A program made the translations under genes and the position numbers. From assembly GCF_003012745.1 (NCBI RefSeq), contig NZ_PXYK01000039.1:1-45836 (forward strand): a stretch of 45,836 bases of DNA. Reading direction: 5' to 3'. This document shows positions 6,759-14,668 of this stretch, one piece after another; the stretch's first letter is position 1; every line of letters starts with the position of its first letter. The notes under the pieces were generated by a model that saw only the letters and a program-made list of their open reading frames with translations, had not been told where the DNA came from and ran no database searches. The DNA is from Kumtagia ephedrae (lineage in GTDB: Bacteria > Pseudomonadota > Alphaproteobacteria > Rhizobiales > Rhizobiaceae).

Positions 6759-7898
6759 CTACTGGATCACCACTAGTTTCAGTTCCTCCAGCCTCTGTTC
6801 ATATACAGAATTCAGGCAGCCCCTGTCAGTGCCGCAATCGTTGACCGCCAGCCAGTGGCGCTGGACTGCCAGTATGCCCTTCCGGACATCCGCCTGCACA
6901 TTATCGCGAATCCAGAAGTAGATCGAGTTCATCGCCCGGTCCTTGGCCCACAGCTTCTGATCCGCGCACATGGTTCGCTCGGTTGGAGTTTCAGCCTTTG
7001 CGCAGTCGAAGCTTGGGCCATCTACGCCCGTTTCCAGTCCTTGGTCGCGGAGGAACTGCTCGGCCTCGACACAAACCACTACCAGCCCTCGGGACCGGAT
7101 CTCGCCGACCCACTGGTCCAGCAGTCGCGTCCATATGTTGACCCACTGCTCGCCACCAAGTACCTCATTGCCCCGGGCGAATGCTTCCTCCAATCCGACT
7201 GCGATCACAGCCATGTCCGGCTGGAAGTACACTTGGCACTGCGACCGCAGAATGCTGTAGAGAACCCATCGTTCGGCATAGCGATCACCTGTGGGCGCAT
7301 CGCCGGGCGTGACAACACCACCGCCATCGAGCAGGAAGACATCAATTCCGAGTTCCCGTGCCCGAGCCGGGGTTAGCAGCAGGAAGTCGTTGGGACCTGC
7401 GACAGTGAAGAAACGGATGGCTTCTATCCTCAACCCAAGATGCGTCAGGAATGACCCGATCTCGGCGTTGGCCATCCCACTTTCCCGAAACTCGCCCGCC
7501 TCTTCGCGATAAGCTGCGTGGAACCCGATCAGGGACTTGGGCGACATGTACCGACGGGCGCCAGATACCCAGATCAAACCGCAGGCCGAGAAGCACTCAT
7601 CGCCGGCGTCGACCACGGTGCCGTAGTTCCTCAACCGGATTTCCGCCCCTATTTTCAGTGCCTCACGGAGCAGGCCGCCCGGACTTTCGAGATAGACCGC
7701 CACCTTCTCGCGGTTCCCGACCGCGTCGAGGAACCGCTCGCTGTCACCTTGAACGATCTCCCCCTTGATGATCACGAAGTCGACAGCATCCGGAATTTCG
7801 ACAAATTTGACTTCCGCAGCTGCGGCTGCGGAGTTCCATGCAATGGCGCACAGGATCGCGATGACAAACCTGGAACAGTCCATTCCCCCAACCTTCAT
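6759..7898 (-). CDS. Secreted ClpP-like (COG3904) protein with C-terminal LprI-type domain
   Basis: A 379-residue exported protein. The start at 7898 is preceded by GGTGGAG and gives a signal peptide (FVIAILCAIAWNSAAAAA). Residues ~30-200 resemble periplasmic ClpP-fold proteins of COG3904: VYLESPGGLLREALKIG, then DECFSACGLIWVSGARRY with the Ser/Cys segment. The last ~80 residues match the lysozyme-inhibitor LprI / DUF1311 pattern: SFDCAKAETPTERTMCAD, QRHWLAVNDCGTDRGCL, then a YEQRLEEL helix. Paired cysteines suggest disulfides in the periplasm. It sits in the islet next to tRNA-Met. Function unknown; a role in cell-envelope defence or lysozyme tolerance is only suggested by the domain. Confidence 0.72.
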   Translation of the reverse strand: MKVGGMDCSRFVIAILCAIAWNSAAAAAEVKFVEIPDAVDFVIIKGEIVQGDSERFLDAVGNREKVAVYLESPGGLLREALKIGAEIRLRNYGTVVDAGDECFSACGLIWVSGARRYMSPKSLIGFHAAYREEAGEFRESGMANAEIGSFLTHLGLRIEAIRFFTVAGPNDFLLLTPARARELGIDVFLLDGGGVVTPGDAPTGDRYAERWVLYSILRSQCQVYFQPDMAVIAVGLEEAFARGNEVLGGEQWVNIWTRLLDQWVGEIRSRGLVVVCVEAEQFLRDQGLETGVDGPSFDCAKAETPTERTMCADQKLWAKDRAMNSIYFWIRDNVQADVRKGILAVQRHWLAVNDCGTDRGCLNSVYEQRLEELKLVVIQ

Positions 7899-8399
7899 CG
7901 CCACTCCACCTAGCGACCATCTTAATATCCCGCAGCCTACAGGGCTACGTTCAGCTACTGCTCGTTGGCTTCGATTCCCGCTGATCTCCGTTTCGCCGCT
8001 TTTTGCCCGGTCCGCCTGCTTTCCTAGGCCCATTCGCATCAGATGCTTCCTAGCACCGGAGAGGACACGGGCTTGCCTTCCACGGCCAGCAGCTTCGAAT
8101 AGGTCACCGGACCGGCCAAGGAGAGTCTCGAAAGAGCACGTATGAATGCCCGGAGACATCGAATTGCCACCGGGGCTTCTTGTTCGGAGCTGCCATAATA
8201 AACGTGCTGCTTATAGCCCATTGCAAGGCACCGATATCGTTGCTCGATGGCTCCCCCACGGGGGCCTAGCAGCAGTTCGAGTCCGAGTTTGACTGGCAAT
8301 CAGTCCAGGCTACTCTGGCACGCTATTTTTTGGTAGCGGAAGACCGATACAGTCGAGAGGCACACATGCAGACCCTGAAAACTCGGGTGTGCATGTCGG
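7899..8399. other. Intergenic region between islet gene and tRNA-Met
   Basis: About 500 bases with no convincing gene. It holds upstream sequence for the ClpP-like/LprI gene, a 12-bp hairpin with one mismatch at 8364-8396, and at 8331-8340 a 10-base copy (tggtagcgga) of the tRNA-Met 3' end found at 8400-8409. A minus-strand frame at 8039-8299 starts with TTG and shows no recognisable domain. The sequence is less GC-rich than the flanking operons, as in the rest of the islet. Confidence 0.5.
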
Positions 8400-8476
8400 T
8401 GGTAGCGGAGGAGGGATTCGAACCCCCGACACAAGGATTATGATTCCTCTGCTCTAACCGACTGAGCTACTCCGCC
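8400..8476 (-). tRNA. tRNA-Met (CAT), elongator type
   Basis: On the minus strand the 77-base sequence folds as a full cloverleaf. The acceptor stem is GGCGGAG/CTCCGCT, the D stem GCTC/GAGC, and the anticodon stem GAGGA/TCCTT around the loop ATCATAA with anticodon CAT. The T-arm is GGGGG-TTCGAAT-CCCTC, and CCA is encoded. The first acceptor pair is G-T, not the mismatch expected of an initiator, so it is read as elongator Met. A TTGACA/CTATAC promoter lies about 50 bases upstream. The 3' end faces the lower-GC islet. Confidence 0.95.
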
Positions 8477-8917
8477 ACGCCGCCATCCCGGCGCGCTGGC
8501 GCGCCGCTTGCAAGGGCAGCGGGGGTATAGGGGTGGTTGGCCGAACCTGTCAAGCGCGCAAACTGCGGCTTTGCGCAGCACGATGCGGAACCGCTTGCCG
8601 AGGGTTCCGGCGAGCCGCCGGTCAGACGAGCGCAGGCCGGTTGCGCGGCCGCCAGGCGTCCCGCCTCGCATCCGGACGGGACCGCGCAGGATGGCGCGCG
8701 GTCCGGAGGAAAGCCGCGGGTGGAAGGGTCCAGGCCGCGCGCGTGCCGAGCGGCGGCGGCTCTTGCGCGCCGCAAGCGGCCTTTCCTGTGTTGAAATGCG
8801 CTTTCGCGCTGAAACCAATCGTGCGCGGCGGCGCCCTTGAGTTCGCGCCGGGCGGTGGCTATGTCTGCGCCGACGAATCCACCCGCCGGGCCGGGCCCGC
8901 CCAGAGTTCATGACTTG
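8477..8917. other. Intergenic region upstream of tRNA-Met and the Gfo/Idh gene
   Basis: About 440 bases, very GC-rich. Apart from the tRNA promoter at 8525-8553 it shows no gene or repeat I can support. Several frames are open on both strands, but their Arg/Ala/Pro-rich translations are typical of non-coding high-GC DNA. Confidence 0.5.
8525..8553 (-). promoter_or_regulatory. Sigma-70 promoter for tRNA-Met
   Basis: On the minus strand a consensus -35 box TTGACA (8548-8553) is followed by exactly 17 bases and CTATAC (8525-8530). Transcription would start near 8518, about 40 bases before the tRNA 5' end at 8476. This is the best match to a vegetative promoter that I found in the window. Confidence 0.8.
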
Positions 8918-9871
8918 ATGAAGCCGCGTATCGCTGTCCTTGGTTGCGGATACTGGGGGGCGAACCATGTCCGCACGCTGAGGGATCTCGGCGTGCTGCG
9001 GGCCGTCTCCGATGCCAATCCGGCACGCGCCGAAGGTTTCGCCGTCGAGCACGACTGCCTGGCAATCGCCCCCGACGAGCTCTATCAGCGCGACGACGTT
9101 GACGCGGTGGTGATGGCGCTGCCGCCGCAGTTCCATGCCGAGCAGGCGATCCGCGCCGTCGAGGCGGGCAAGGACGTGCTGGTGGAGAAGCCGATCGCGC
9201 TGACCGTGCCGGATGCCGAGCGCGCCGTGGCGGCCGCCGCCCGCCACGGCCGCATCTTCATGACCGGCCATGTGCTGCGCTTCCATCCCGCCTTCGAAAA
9301 GCTCAAGGCGCTGATCGACGCCGGCGAGCTCGGCACGGTGAAATACATCCACTCGCACCGGCTTGGCCTGGGCAAATTCCACACCGAGAACGACGCGCTG
9401 TGGGATCTCGCCCCGCACGACCTGTCGATGATCCTGGCGATCACCGGGCAGGCGCCGACGGAGGTGCGCGGGGAGGGGGCCGCCCTGCTCGACCATCTCA
9501 GCGACTTCGCCCACCTGCACATGCTGTTTCCGGGCGGCCTGCGCGGGCACCTGTTCACCTCGCGGCTCAACCCCTATCGCGAGCGGCGGCTGACCGTCGT
9601 CGGCACCAGGGCGATGGCGGTGTTCGACGACGTCGAGCCGTGGGACAAGAAGCTCGCCATCTACAAGCACGAGGTCTGGCAGGACAGCGGGCAGTGGCTG
9701 GCCACCGCCAACGAGCCGACCTATGTCCCGGTCGAGGGCGGCATGCCGCTGACGCGCGAGCTGCAGCATTTCCTCCACTGCATCGAGACCCGCGAGCCGC
9801 CGCGCACCAGCGGCGAGGAAGGCGTCAACGTGCTGCGCATCCTCACCGCCGGAACGGTCGCGCACAACTGA
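8918..9871 (+). CDS. Gfo/Idh/MocA-family oxidoreductase (WlbA/WbpB-like)
   Basis: A 317-residue NAD(P)-dependent sugar dehydrogenase. The ATG at 8918 places the Rossmann motif at the start (MKPRIAVLGCGYWG), as in relatives; an ATG at 8861 would add an unlikely Pro-rich extension. EKPIALT holds the catalytic-site lysine, and GHVLRFHPAFEKLK and LGKFHTENDALWDLAPHD resemble nucleotide-sugar dehydrogenases of the WlbA/WbpB type, which oxidise the C3 hydroxyl of UDP-HexNAc uronates for polysaccharide synthesis. The chain stops at GVNVLRILTAGTVAHN, about 15-20 residues earlier than expected, with a short repeat-like sequence just behind. No polysaccharide genes are adjacent. Confidence 0.82.
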   Translation: MKPRIAVLGCGYWGANHVRTLRDLGVLRAVSDANPARAEGFAVEHDCLAIAPDELYQRDDVDAVVMALPPQFHAEQAIRAVEAGKDVLVEKPIALTVPDAERAVAAAARHGRIFMTGHVLRFHPAFEKLKALIDAGELGTVKYIHSHRLGLGKFHTENDALWDLAPHDLSMILAITGQAPTEVRGEGAALLDHLSDFAHLHMLFPGGLRGHLFTSRLNPYRERRLTVVGTRAMAVFDDVEPWDKKLAIYKHEVWQDSGQWLATANEPTYVPVEGGMPLTRELQHFLHCIETREPPRTSGEEGVNVLRILTAGTVAHN

Positions 9872-10011
9872 GCGGGCGGGAAAGAATTGCCGGTGCGACC
9901 TCGAGGCTCGCCTTCGACGACTTCGCTTCAGCGTTGAAACCATGCCGGCAAGGTGCGGGCCGCTACGGCGGTCACCAGACGTTGGAGGGCGAGTCTCGAA
10001 GGACGAACTCC

Positions 10012-11232
10012 TCAATTCGCACCTGCCGGCCCGGCTATCAGCGCACGGACACGGTCGGCGAGGCTGAGCGGCCGGTCGGGGGAGGCATTGCCGGCCGGCG
10101 TGCCGACCACTGCGCGGATCGGCGAGTCCGGCCCGTCAAGCCGCGCCGTCAGCGCGATGACCTCGGCGGCGATCTCGTTCATCTGCTCGCGCAACCGGGC
10201 ATCCTGGCCGCCTGGCGGGACGCCGGCTCCGTCGCGCGCCACGGCGTCGGCGCGCAGCTTCGCGTTCTCGTGCGTCAGGGCGACGATGCGTTGTTCGAGA
10301 TCGCCGCGCTTTTCCGGTGACGCGTCTTTCCCGGCCGTTTTCGCCCTCCCATCCGCGAGGCGAGCGGTGAGGTCGGCCACCCTCGCCTCGAGCTGCAATT
10401 TCTCGTCGAGGGCCCTGGTGAGCCGCGCGTCGAGTTCGTCGCGCCGCGTCGTTTCCCCCTTCAGCCGCTCGCGCATCTGTGCAAGATCCTTCTCGCGCCG
10501 CTCGACCGCCTCCTCGCGATCGGCAACCGTCGCCAGCATCCGCTCGACCCGCTTTTCCAGATCGACCGCCTTCTTCTTCTCGGTGCGCGCTGCGTCTCGG
10601 GCGCCATGCAGCTCGGCCTCGAGCTCGCCGATGCGCTTTTCCATCCCGCCGCGTTCGGCCATCAGCATGCCGAGATCGGTGGAAAGCCTGTCGACCTCGC
10701 CGGCGCGCGCCAGCAGTTCGGCCTGACGATGCACCGAAGCCAGATTCGCCGTTTCGTAGAGGCCGTTCAGTCTGTCGAGCTCGCTGACGCGGGCGGCCAG
10801 CGCCTGGTCGGTTTCGGCCAACCTGTCGGCCAGCTGCTCCAGCTCTTCCTGGCGCCGGCCGAGCTCAGCCTTCAGCTCGTCGCTCCGGGCTTCGATCTCG
10901 CCAAGCGAACGGTCCTTCTCGTCGCGCTCCGCCGCGAGCTGCCGCAGTTCCTCGCGACCGCCCCCGATCTCCACCAGCTGCGCGGCGGCCTTGTCGCGCA
11001 ATTCCTTGACGCTCATCTCCAGGCGGCGGGTCGACAGGGCGAACTCGGCCCGCAACTGGTCCCGGTCGGCCTGGATCTCGTCGAGCGTGAGCGGCACCGA
11101 GGCTTCCACGCGCTTGCGCGTCAGCCGCACGGCCCGCCGCCATACCGCCGGCGCGATCAGCAGCGCCAGCAGGCCGGCGCACAGGAAGCCGAGGGCGAAG
11201 AACAGGATGGACTGGATCACGGCTGGCCCCAT
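10012..11232 (-). CDS. Membrane-anchored coiled-coil protein of unknown function
   Basis: A 406-residue protein with one N-terminal membrane helix (about residues 7-30, SILFFALGFLCAGLLALLI). Then come ~270 residues of almost continuous charged heptads (for example LGRRQEELEQLADRLAETD) and a short C-terminal tail. The layout resembles structural or envelope-associated coiled-coil proteins, but I recognise no named family. It is transcribed away from the Gfo/Idh gene's 3' end, and the DUF1134 gene lies upstream on the same strand. It may be a conserved rhizobial hypothetical; function unknown. Confidence 0.75.
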   Translation of the reverse strand: MGPAVIQSILFFALGFLCAGLLALLIAPAVWRRAVRLTRKRVEASVPLTLDEIQADRDQLRAEFALSTRRLEMSVKELRDKAAAQLVEIGGGREELRQLAAERDEKDRSLGEIEARSDELKAELGRRQEELEQLADRLAETDQALAARVSELDRLNGLYETANLASVHRQAELLARAGEVDRLSTDLGMLMAERGGMEKRIGELEAELHGARDAARTEKKKAVDLEKRVERMLATVADREEAVERREKDLAQMRERLKGETTRRDELDARLTRALDEKLQLEARVADLTARLADGRAKTAGKDASPEKRGDLEQRIVALTHENAKLRADAVARDGAGVPPGGQDARLREQMNEIAAEVIALTARLDGPDSPIRAVVGTPAGNASPDRPLSLADRVRALIAGPAGAN

Positions 11233-11323
11233 GACGCACGGCGGAGGCTTTCCTCGCCCCCGCCCTTTCCCTAACGCCGGCTTGCCGCCGCGTGCAAGCC
11301 GGTCGATCGGGCAGACCGTGCGA

Positions 11324-11908
11324 TCAGAACGGGTTCCAGGTCGGCTTCGGCGTCAGCTTGAGATAGCCGACGTTCACGCCAAGCCGCGCTCCGACGCCGG
11401 TGCGCACCGGCACCAGCAGCACGTCGCCGTATTTCAGAACGTTGAAGCCGACGCCGGCGACGATGTAGGCGGACCCGGCGACGCCGATGTAGCGCCGGTA
11501 GAGCGCGTCGATCTGGTCGAGATTGTAGACCAGCATCATGATGCGCGAGCCCTGGCCGCCGAAGTCGAAGCCGAGCGACGGCCCTTGCCAGAACACTTTG
11601 TGATCGCCGGCATTCTTGGTGTAGAGCGTCCCCTCGCCATAGGTCAGGCCTCCGACGAAGGCGCCCGACCCCTCCTCGCCCAGGACATAGCCGTTGGGCA
11701 GCCCGTAGGAGGAGAAGATGTTCTCGACCGCCGTCGCCAGCCCGCCCGAGGTCGCGCCGAAGAAGCGGTGTCCCGAATCGACGATCTCCTGGGCGGTGTA
11801 TTCCTGCTGGGCGTGGGAGGACGAGGCGGCGAAGCCGAGAACGCCTGCCGCCACAAGGACCACGGCTGCGAACCGGAAGACGATCCGCTCGAAAAATCGG
11901 AAAAGCAT
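11324..11908 (-). CDS. DUF1134 (EipB/YSC84-like) secreted protein
   Basis: A 194-residue exported protein. The start at 11908 gives a signal peptide (FAAVVLVAAGVLGFAASSSHA) followed by QQEYTAQEIVDSGHRFFG. The core has many glycines (GLATAVENIFSSYGLPNGYV, GPSLGFDFGGQGSRIM) and matches alphaproteobacterial DUF1134 proteins, which resemble the lipid-binding YSC84 fold. A longer frame begins at 11989 but adds only an Arg-rich stretch. It is divergent from chpT, with 328 bases between starts. Predicted periplasmic or outer-membrane associated; function not established. Confidence 0.8.
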   Translation of the reverse strand: MLFRFFERIVFRFAAVVLVAAGVLGFAASSSHAQQEYTAQEIVDSGHRFFGATSGGLATAVENIFSSYGLPNGYVLGEEGSGAFVGGLTYGEGTLYTKNAGDHKVFWQGPSLGFDFGGQGSRIMMLVYNLDQIDALYRRYIGVAGSAYIVAGVGFNVLKYGDVLLVPVRTGVGARLGVNVGYLKLTPKPTWNPF

Positions 11909-12236
11909 GCTTCTGTAACTCCGTCCGCGAGCCCTTCGCCGACGTCCCTGCCTGTTGCCGCTCTTGCCGGCGGCGTCCGGATTTACCATGCCAGCCTAGG
12001 CCGTAATCCTTTTTCAACCATTAAGCTCTCACATGAACGTGGCGGTTCGAAGACCGGACGAGCGCTTTCGCGCCGGCTTTCGCGACCGCCCGCGCTCCGT
12101 TCTACCGACAGGCCGGTTTGGTCGAGACGCCTGGGTGCCTTATACCCGGCGACGGGGAGTGAGACTGATTCGGGCAGGCCGGCACGGTGATCGCGGCTTG
12201 CGCCAAAATGGGCGATCGCCGGGGACCGAGCATTCG

Positions 12237-12875
12237 ATGGCCGACATCTTCACCCTCTCCGCAACCGACCTCGCCGCGCTTCTGTGCAGCCGGGTCTGCC
12301 ATGACATCATCTCGCCGGTCGGCGCGATCAACAACGGCCTCGAATTGCTGGACGAGGGCGGCGCCGACGAGGACGCCATGAACCTGATCCGCGCCAGCGC
12401 CCGCAACGCCTCCGCCAGGCTGCAGTTCGCCCGCATCGCCTTCGGCGCCGCCGGGTCGGCGGGCATGGTCATCGACACCGGCGACGCCGAGACCGTCGCC
12501 ACCGCCTTCCTCCGGAACGAGAAGCCCGACTTCGAATGGAGCGGGCCGCGCTGGCTGCTGCCCAAGAACACCGTCAAGCTGCTGCTCAACCTGATCCTGG
12601 TCGCCAACGCCGCCATCCCGCGCGGCGGCAGGATCGGCGTCATCCTGGAGGGCAGCGACAGCGATCCGCGGTTCAGCATCGCGGCGCGCGGGCCGATGCT
12701 GCGCGTGCCGCCGAAATTCCTCGAGCTGCACTCGGGAAGCCGGCCCGAGGAAGCGATCGACGCGCATGCGGTGCAGCCTTACTACACCCTGCTTCTCGCA
12801 CGCGAGGCCGGCATGCCGATCTCCATCCATGCGACGGCCGACGAGATCGTCTTCTCCGCCGCCCGCGCGCAATAG
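12237..12875 (+). CDS. chpT: Histidine phosphotransferase ChpT
   Basis: A 212-residue phosphotransfer protein that relays phosphate from the hybrid kinase CckA to CtrA and CpdR. The phospho-acceptor motif LCSRVCHDIISPVGAINNGL puts the histidine at residue 22. The N-terminal helices are followed by a degenerate ATPase-like half (LLPKNTVKLLLNLILVANAA, then GGRIGVIL), as in Caulobacter and Brucella ChpT. The ATG at 12237 fits the usual N-terminus (MADIFTLSATDLAALL); the longer frame from 12033 has an atypical Arg-rich leader. A response regulator and ctrA follow within 1.4 kb. Confidence 0.93.
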   Translation: MADIFTLSATDLAALLCSRVCHDIISPVGAINNGLELLDEGGADEDAMNLIRASARNASARLQFARIAFGAAGSAGMVIDTGDAETVATAFLRNEKPDFEWSGPRWLLPKNTVKLLLNLILVANAAIPRGGRIGVILEGSDSDPRFSIAARGPMLRVPPKFLELHSGSRPEEAIDAHAVQPYYTLLLAREAGMPISIHATADEIVFSAARAQ

Positions 12876-13048
12876 CCAGGAAGCCTCACCCGGATCCCCG
12901 GCACCGGCATGGCGGTGCCGGGAGATGGTCGCAATTTAGCGGAAACTTTACCCAGCCCATTCTCCGTATCTTTACCCGCCTGCCGTAGCCTTCGACGCGC
13001 CGCATTCAAGCCAGCTTGCAAGCCCTTCGCGGACGAGAAGGACCCCGC

Positions 13049-13435
13049 ATGAAACGATGCATGTTCGTCGACGACTCCAGCGTCATCCGCAAGGTCGCCA
13101 AGCGCATCCTGAACGGTCCCGACCTGATGCTGGTGGAGGCCGCCAGCGGCCTCGACGCGATCGAGATGTGCGAGGCCGACATGCCCGACATCGTGGTGGT
13201 GGATTCCGCCCTTCCCGATCTGCCGACCATCGAGGTGATCCGCCGCATCCGCGCCATCCCGAGCGCCATCGTCCCGCACATTGCGATCTGCCTGACCGAA
13301 ATGGACGTCGCCGCCATCATGCGCGCCAAACGGGCCGGGGCGCAAAGCTACATCCTGAAGCCGTTCAACCGCGCCCAGCTCCTGGAGCGCTTCCGGGCGA
13401 TGGGCGAGGCGAAGTCCGCGGCGTCGGCCGCATAA
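13049..13435 (+). CDS. Single-domain response regulator next to chpT
   Basis: A 128-residue receiver domain without an output domain. The acidic pocket D8/D9, phospho-acceptor D52 (DIVVVDSALPDL), Thr at 83 and Lys at 104 (YILKPF) are all present, so it should be phosphorylated. It differs from DivK and CpdR sequences that I recall, particularly in the D52 region, so I give no symbol. GAGAAGGA precedes the ATG. It lies 173 bases after chpT and is separated from convergent ctrA by a bidirectional terminator. A role as partner or phosphate sink in the ChpT relay is inferred from position. Confidence 0.85.
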   Translation: MKRCMFVDDSSVIRKVAKRILNGPDLMLVEAASGLDAIEMCEADMPDIVVVDSALPDLPTIEVIRRIRAIPSAIVPHIAICLTEMDVAAIMRAKRAGAQSYILKPFNRAQLLERFRAMGEAKSAASAA

Positions 13436-13462
13436 TTCGACGAAACCTTCCCGAAAAAACGA

Positions 13463-13491
13463 CAAAAGCCCGGTCGATACCGGGCTTTGTT
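13463..13491. terminator. Bidirectional terminator between the response regulator and ctrA
   Basis: A perfect 7-bp stem (gcccggt / accgggc, loop cgat) is flanked by an A-run on the left and a T-run on the right. The whole unit reads as an almost exact palindrome, so it can end transcription from both convergent genes. Confidence 0.85.
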
Positions 13492-13510
13492 GCGGGATAT
13501 GGCAGCGTTT

Positions 13511-14206
13511 TCAGGCGATTTCGCGCATCTCTTCCGGCTCGCGCAGCACGTAGCCGCGGCCCCACACCGTCTCAATAAAATTCTGGCCACCGGACGCGGC
13601 GTCGAGCTTCTTGCGCAGCTTGCAGATGAAGACGTCGATGATCTTCAGCTCCGGCTCGTCCATGCCGCCATAGAGATGGTTGAGGAACATCTCCTTGGTG
13701 AGCGTCGTACCCTTGCGCAGCGAGAGCAGTTCCAGCATCTGGTATTCCTTGCCGGTCAGGTGCACGCGCTGGCCGCCGACCTCCACTGTCTTGGCGTCGA
13801 GGTTGACGATCAGGTCGCCGGTGGCGATGACCGACTGGGCGTGGCCCTTGGAGCGGCGGACGATGGCGTGGATGCGCGCCACCAGCTCGTCCTTGTGGAA
13901 CGGCTTGGTCATGTAGTCGTCGGCGCCGAAGCCGAGGCCACGCACCTTGTCCTCGATGCCGGCCATGCCGGAGAGGATCAGGATCGGCGTCTTCACCTTG
14001 GAGAGCCGCAGTGTGCGGAGCACCTCGTAGCCCGACATGTCGGGAAGGTTCAGATCGAGCAGGATGATGTCGTAGTCGTAGAGCTTGCCGAGGTCGACGC
14101 CCTCCTCGCCGAGATCCGTCGTGTAGACGTTGAAGCTCTCGGACTTCAGCATCAATTCGATGCTCTGGGCCGTCGCACTGTCGTCTTCAATCAGCAGAAC
14201 GCGCAT
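13511..14206 (-). CDS. ctrA: Cell-cycle transcriptional regulator CtrA
   Basis: A 231-residue OmpR-family response regulator, the master cell-cycle regulator of alphaproteobacteria. The N-terminus [19 protein letters not shown], phospho-acceptor D51 ([16 protein letters not shown]), [10 protein letters not shown] and the winged-helix segment [17 protein letters not shown] are nearly invariant in CtrA. Length and the [13 protein letters not shown] recognition region also match. The C-terminus is EEMREIA. GGGGAT precedes the ATG at 14206. The gene is divergent from fliJ across 462 bases that hold seven GANTC sites and several TTAAC half-sites, consistent with cell-cycle control and autoregulation. 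Confidence 0.97.
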   Translation of the reverse strand: MRVLLIEDDSATAQSIELMLKSESFNVYTTDLGEEGVDLGKLYDYDIILLDLNLPDMSGYEVLRTLRLSKVKTPILILSGMAGIEDKVRGLGFGADDYMTKPFHKDELVARIHAIVRRSKGHAQSVIATGDLIVNLDAKTVEVGGQRVHLTGKEYQMLELLSLRKGTTLTKEMFLNHLYGGMDEPELKIIDVFICKLRKKLDAASGGQNFIETVWGRGYVLREPEEMREIA

Positions 14207-14668
14207 CCATATCCCCTTTTCTGCTGCTGCACCGGCCACGGGCGCCACGCGGTGCCGGAGCAGTGATTGCCTGAACCCAAAGCTGCCAGCGAATGGTTAA
14301 CAAAACATGATTCCAGTTGGCAAGCCACAACTTTGCCCGTCAGCTCTTGGGTGCACTCACTTGATTCCGCTCGTGAATCGTCGCTCATTAAGGCCGTTGT
14401 CGAACCTTAACACATCGACGCAAGTGACTCATTTGACTCACGAAGTCCGCCCGTGACTCTTGAAGTTCCGCCCGGCCAGAAAGGACCGGATTTTTTTACC
14501 GTGCCTTAAGCCCTGCCGCGTATGATTAACAATGCCCGTAAACGAATGGTTACCAACGGGTAGGATTCTTAGGATTTTGTTTTCCCTTCGCCGCCTAGTG
14601 GCTGGTGCGGGGGCAGTTTCTCGGACCAAACGATTTGTATCCGGTGTTGCGTTCTGGAGTGTTGGGAC
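14207..14668. promoter_or_regulatory. Divergent ctrA-fliJ control region
   Basis: This 462-base region is AT-richer than its surroundings and holds no gene. It contains TTAAC/TTAAG half-sites near 14297, 14388, 14407, 14506 and 14526, the kind of half-site CtrA binds, although no pair has the canonical 7-base spacing. Seven GANTC methylation sites are listed separately. Transcription of ctrA to the left and fliJ to the right must start here; I could not fix -35/-10 boxes. Confidence 0.7.
14309..14568. promoter_or_regulatory. Cluster of seven GANTC (CcrM-type) methylation sites
   Basis: GANTC occurs at 14309, 14363, 14375, 14426, 14435, 14455 and 14564. Random sequence would give about one in this length. 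CcrM methylates GANTC in alphaproteobacteria, and the methylation state of the ctrA P1 promoter controls its timing in Caulobacter. Three of the sites form repeated TGACTC units at 14425, 14434 and 14454. Confidence 0.75.

Noticed and set aside
8039-8299. Minus-strand frame of 86 codons in the islet
   Set aside because: TTG start, no ribosome binding site and no recognisable domain; possibly the remnant of an inserted gene, but not supportable as a CDS.
8438-10015. Minus-strand frame of 525 codons across tRNA-Met and the Gfo/Idh gene
   Set aside because: It runs through the tRNA gene and antisense to a clear oxidoreductase.
14281-14560. Canonical CtrA full sites (TTAA-N7-TTAA) at ctrA
   Set aside because: Only half-sites are present; paired TTAA motifs are 15-16 bases apart, so I list half-sites only.
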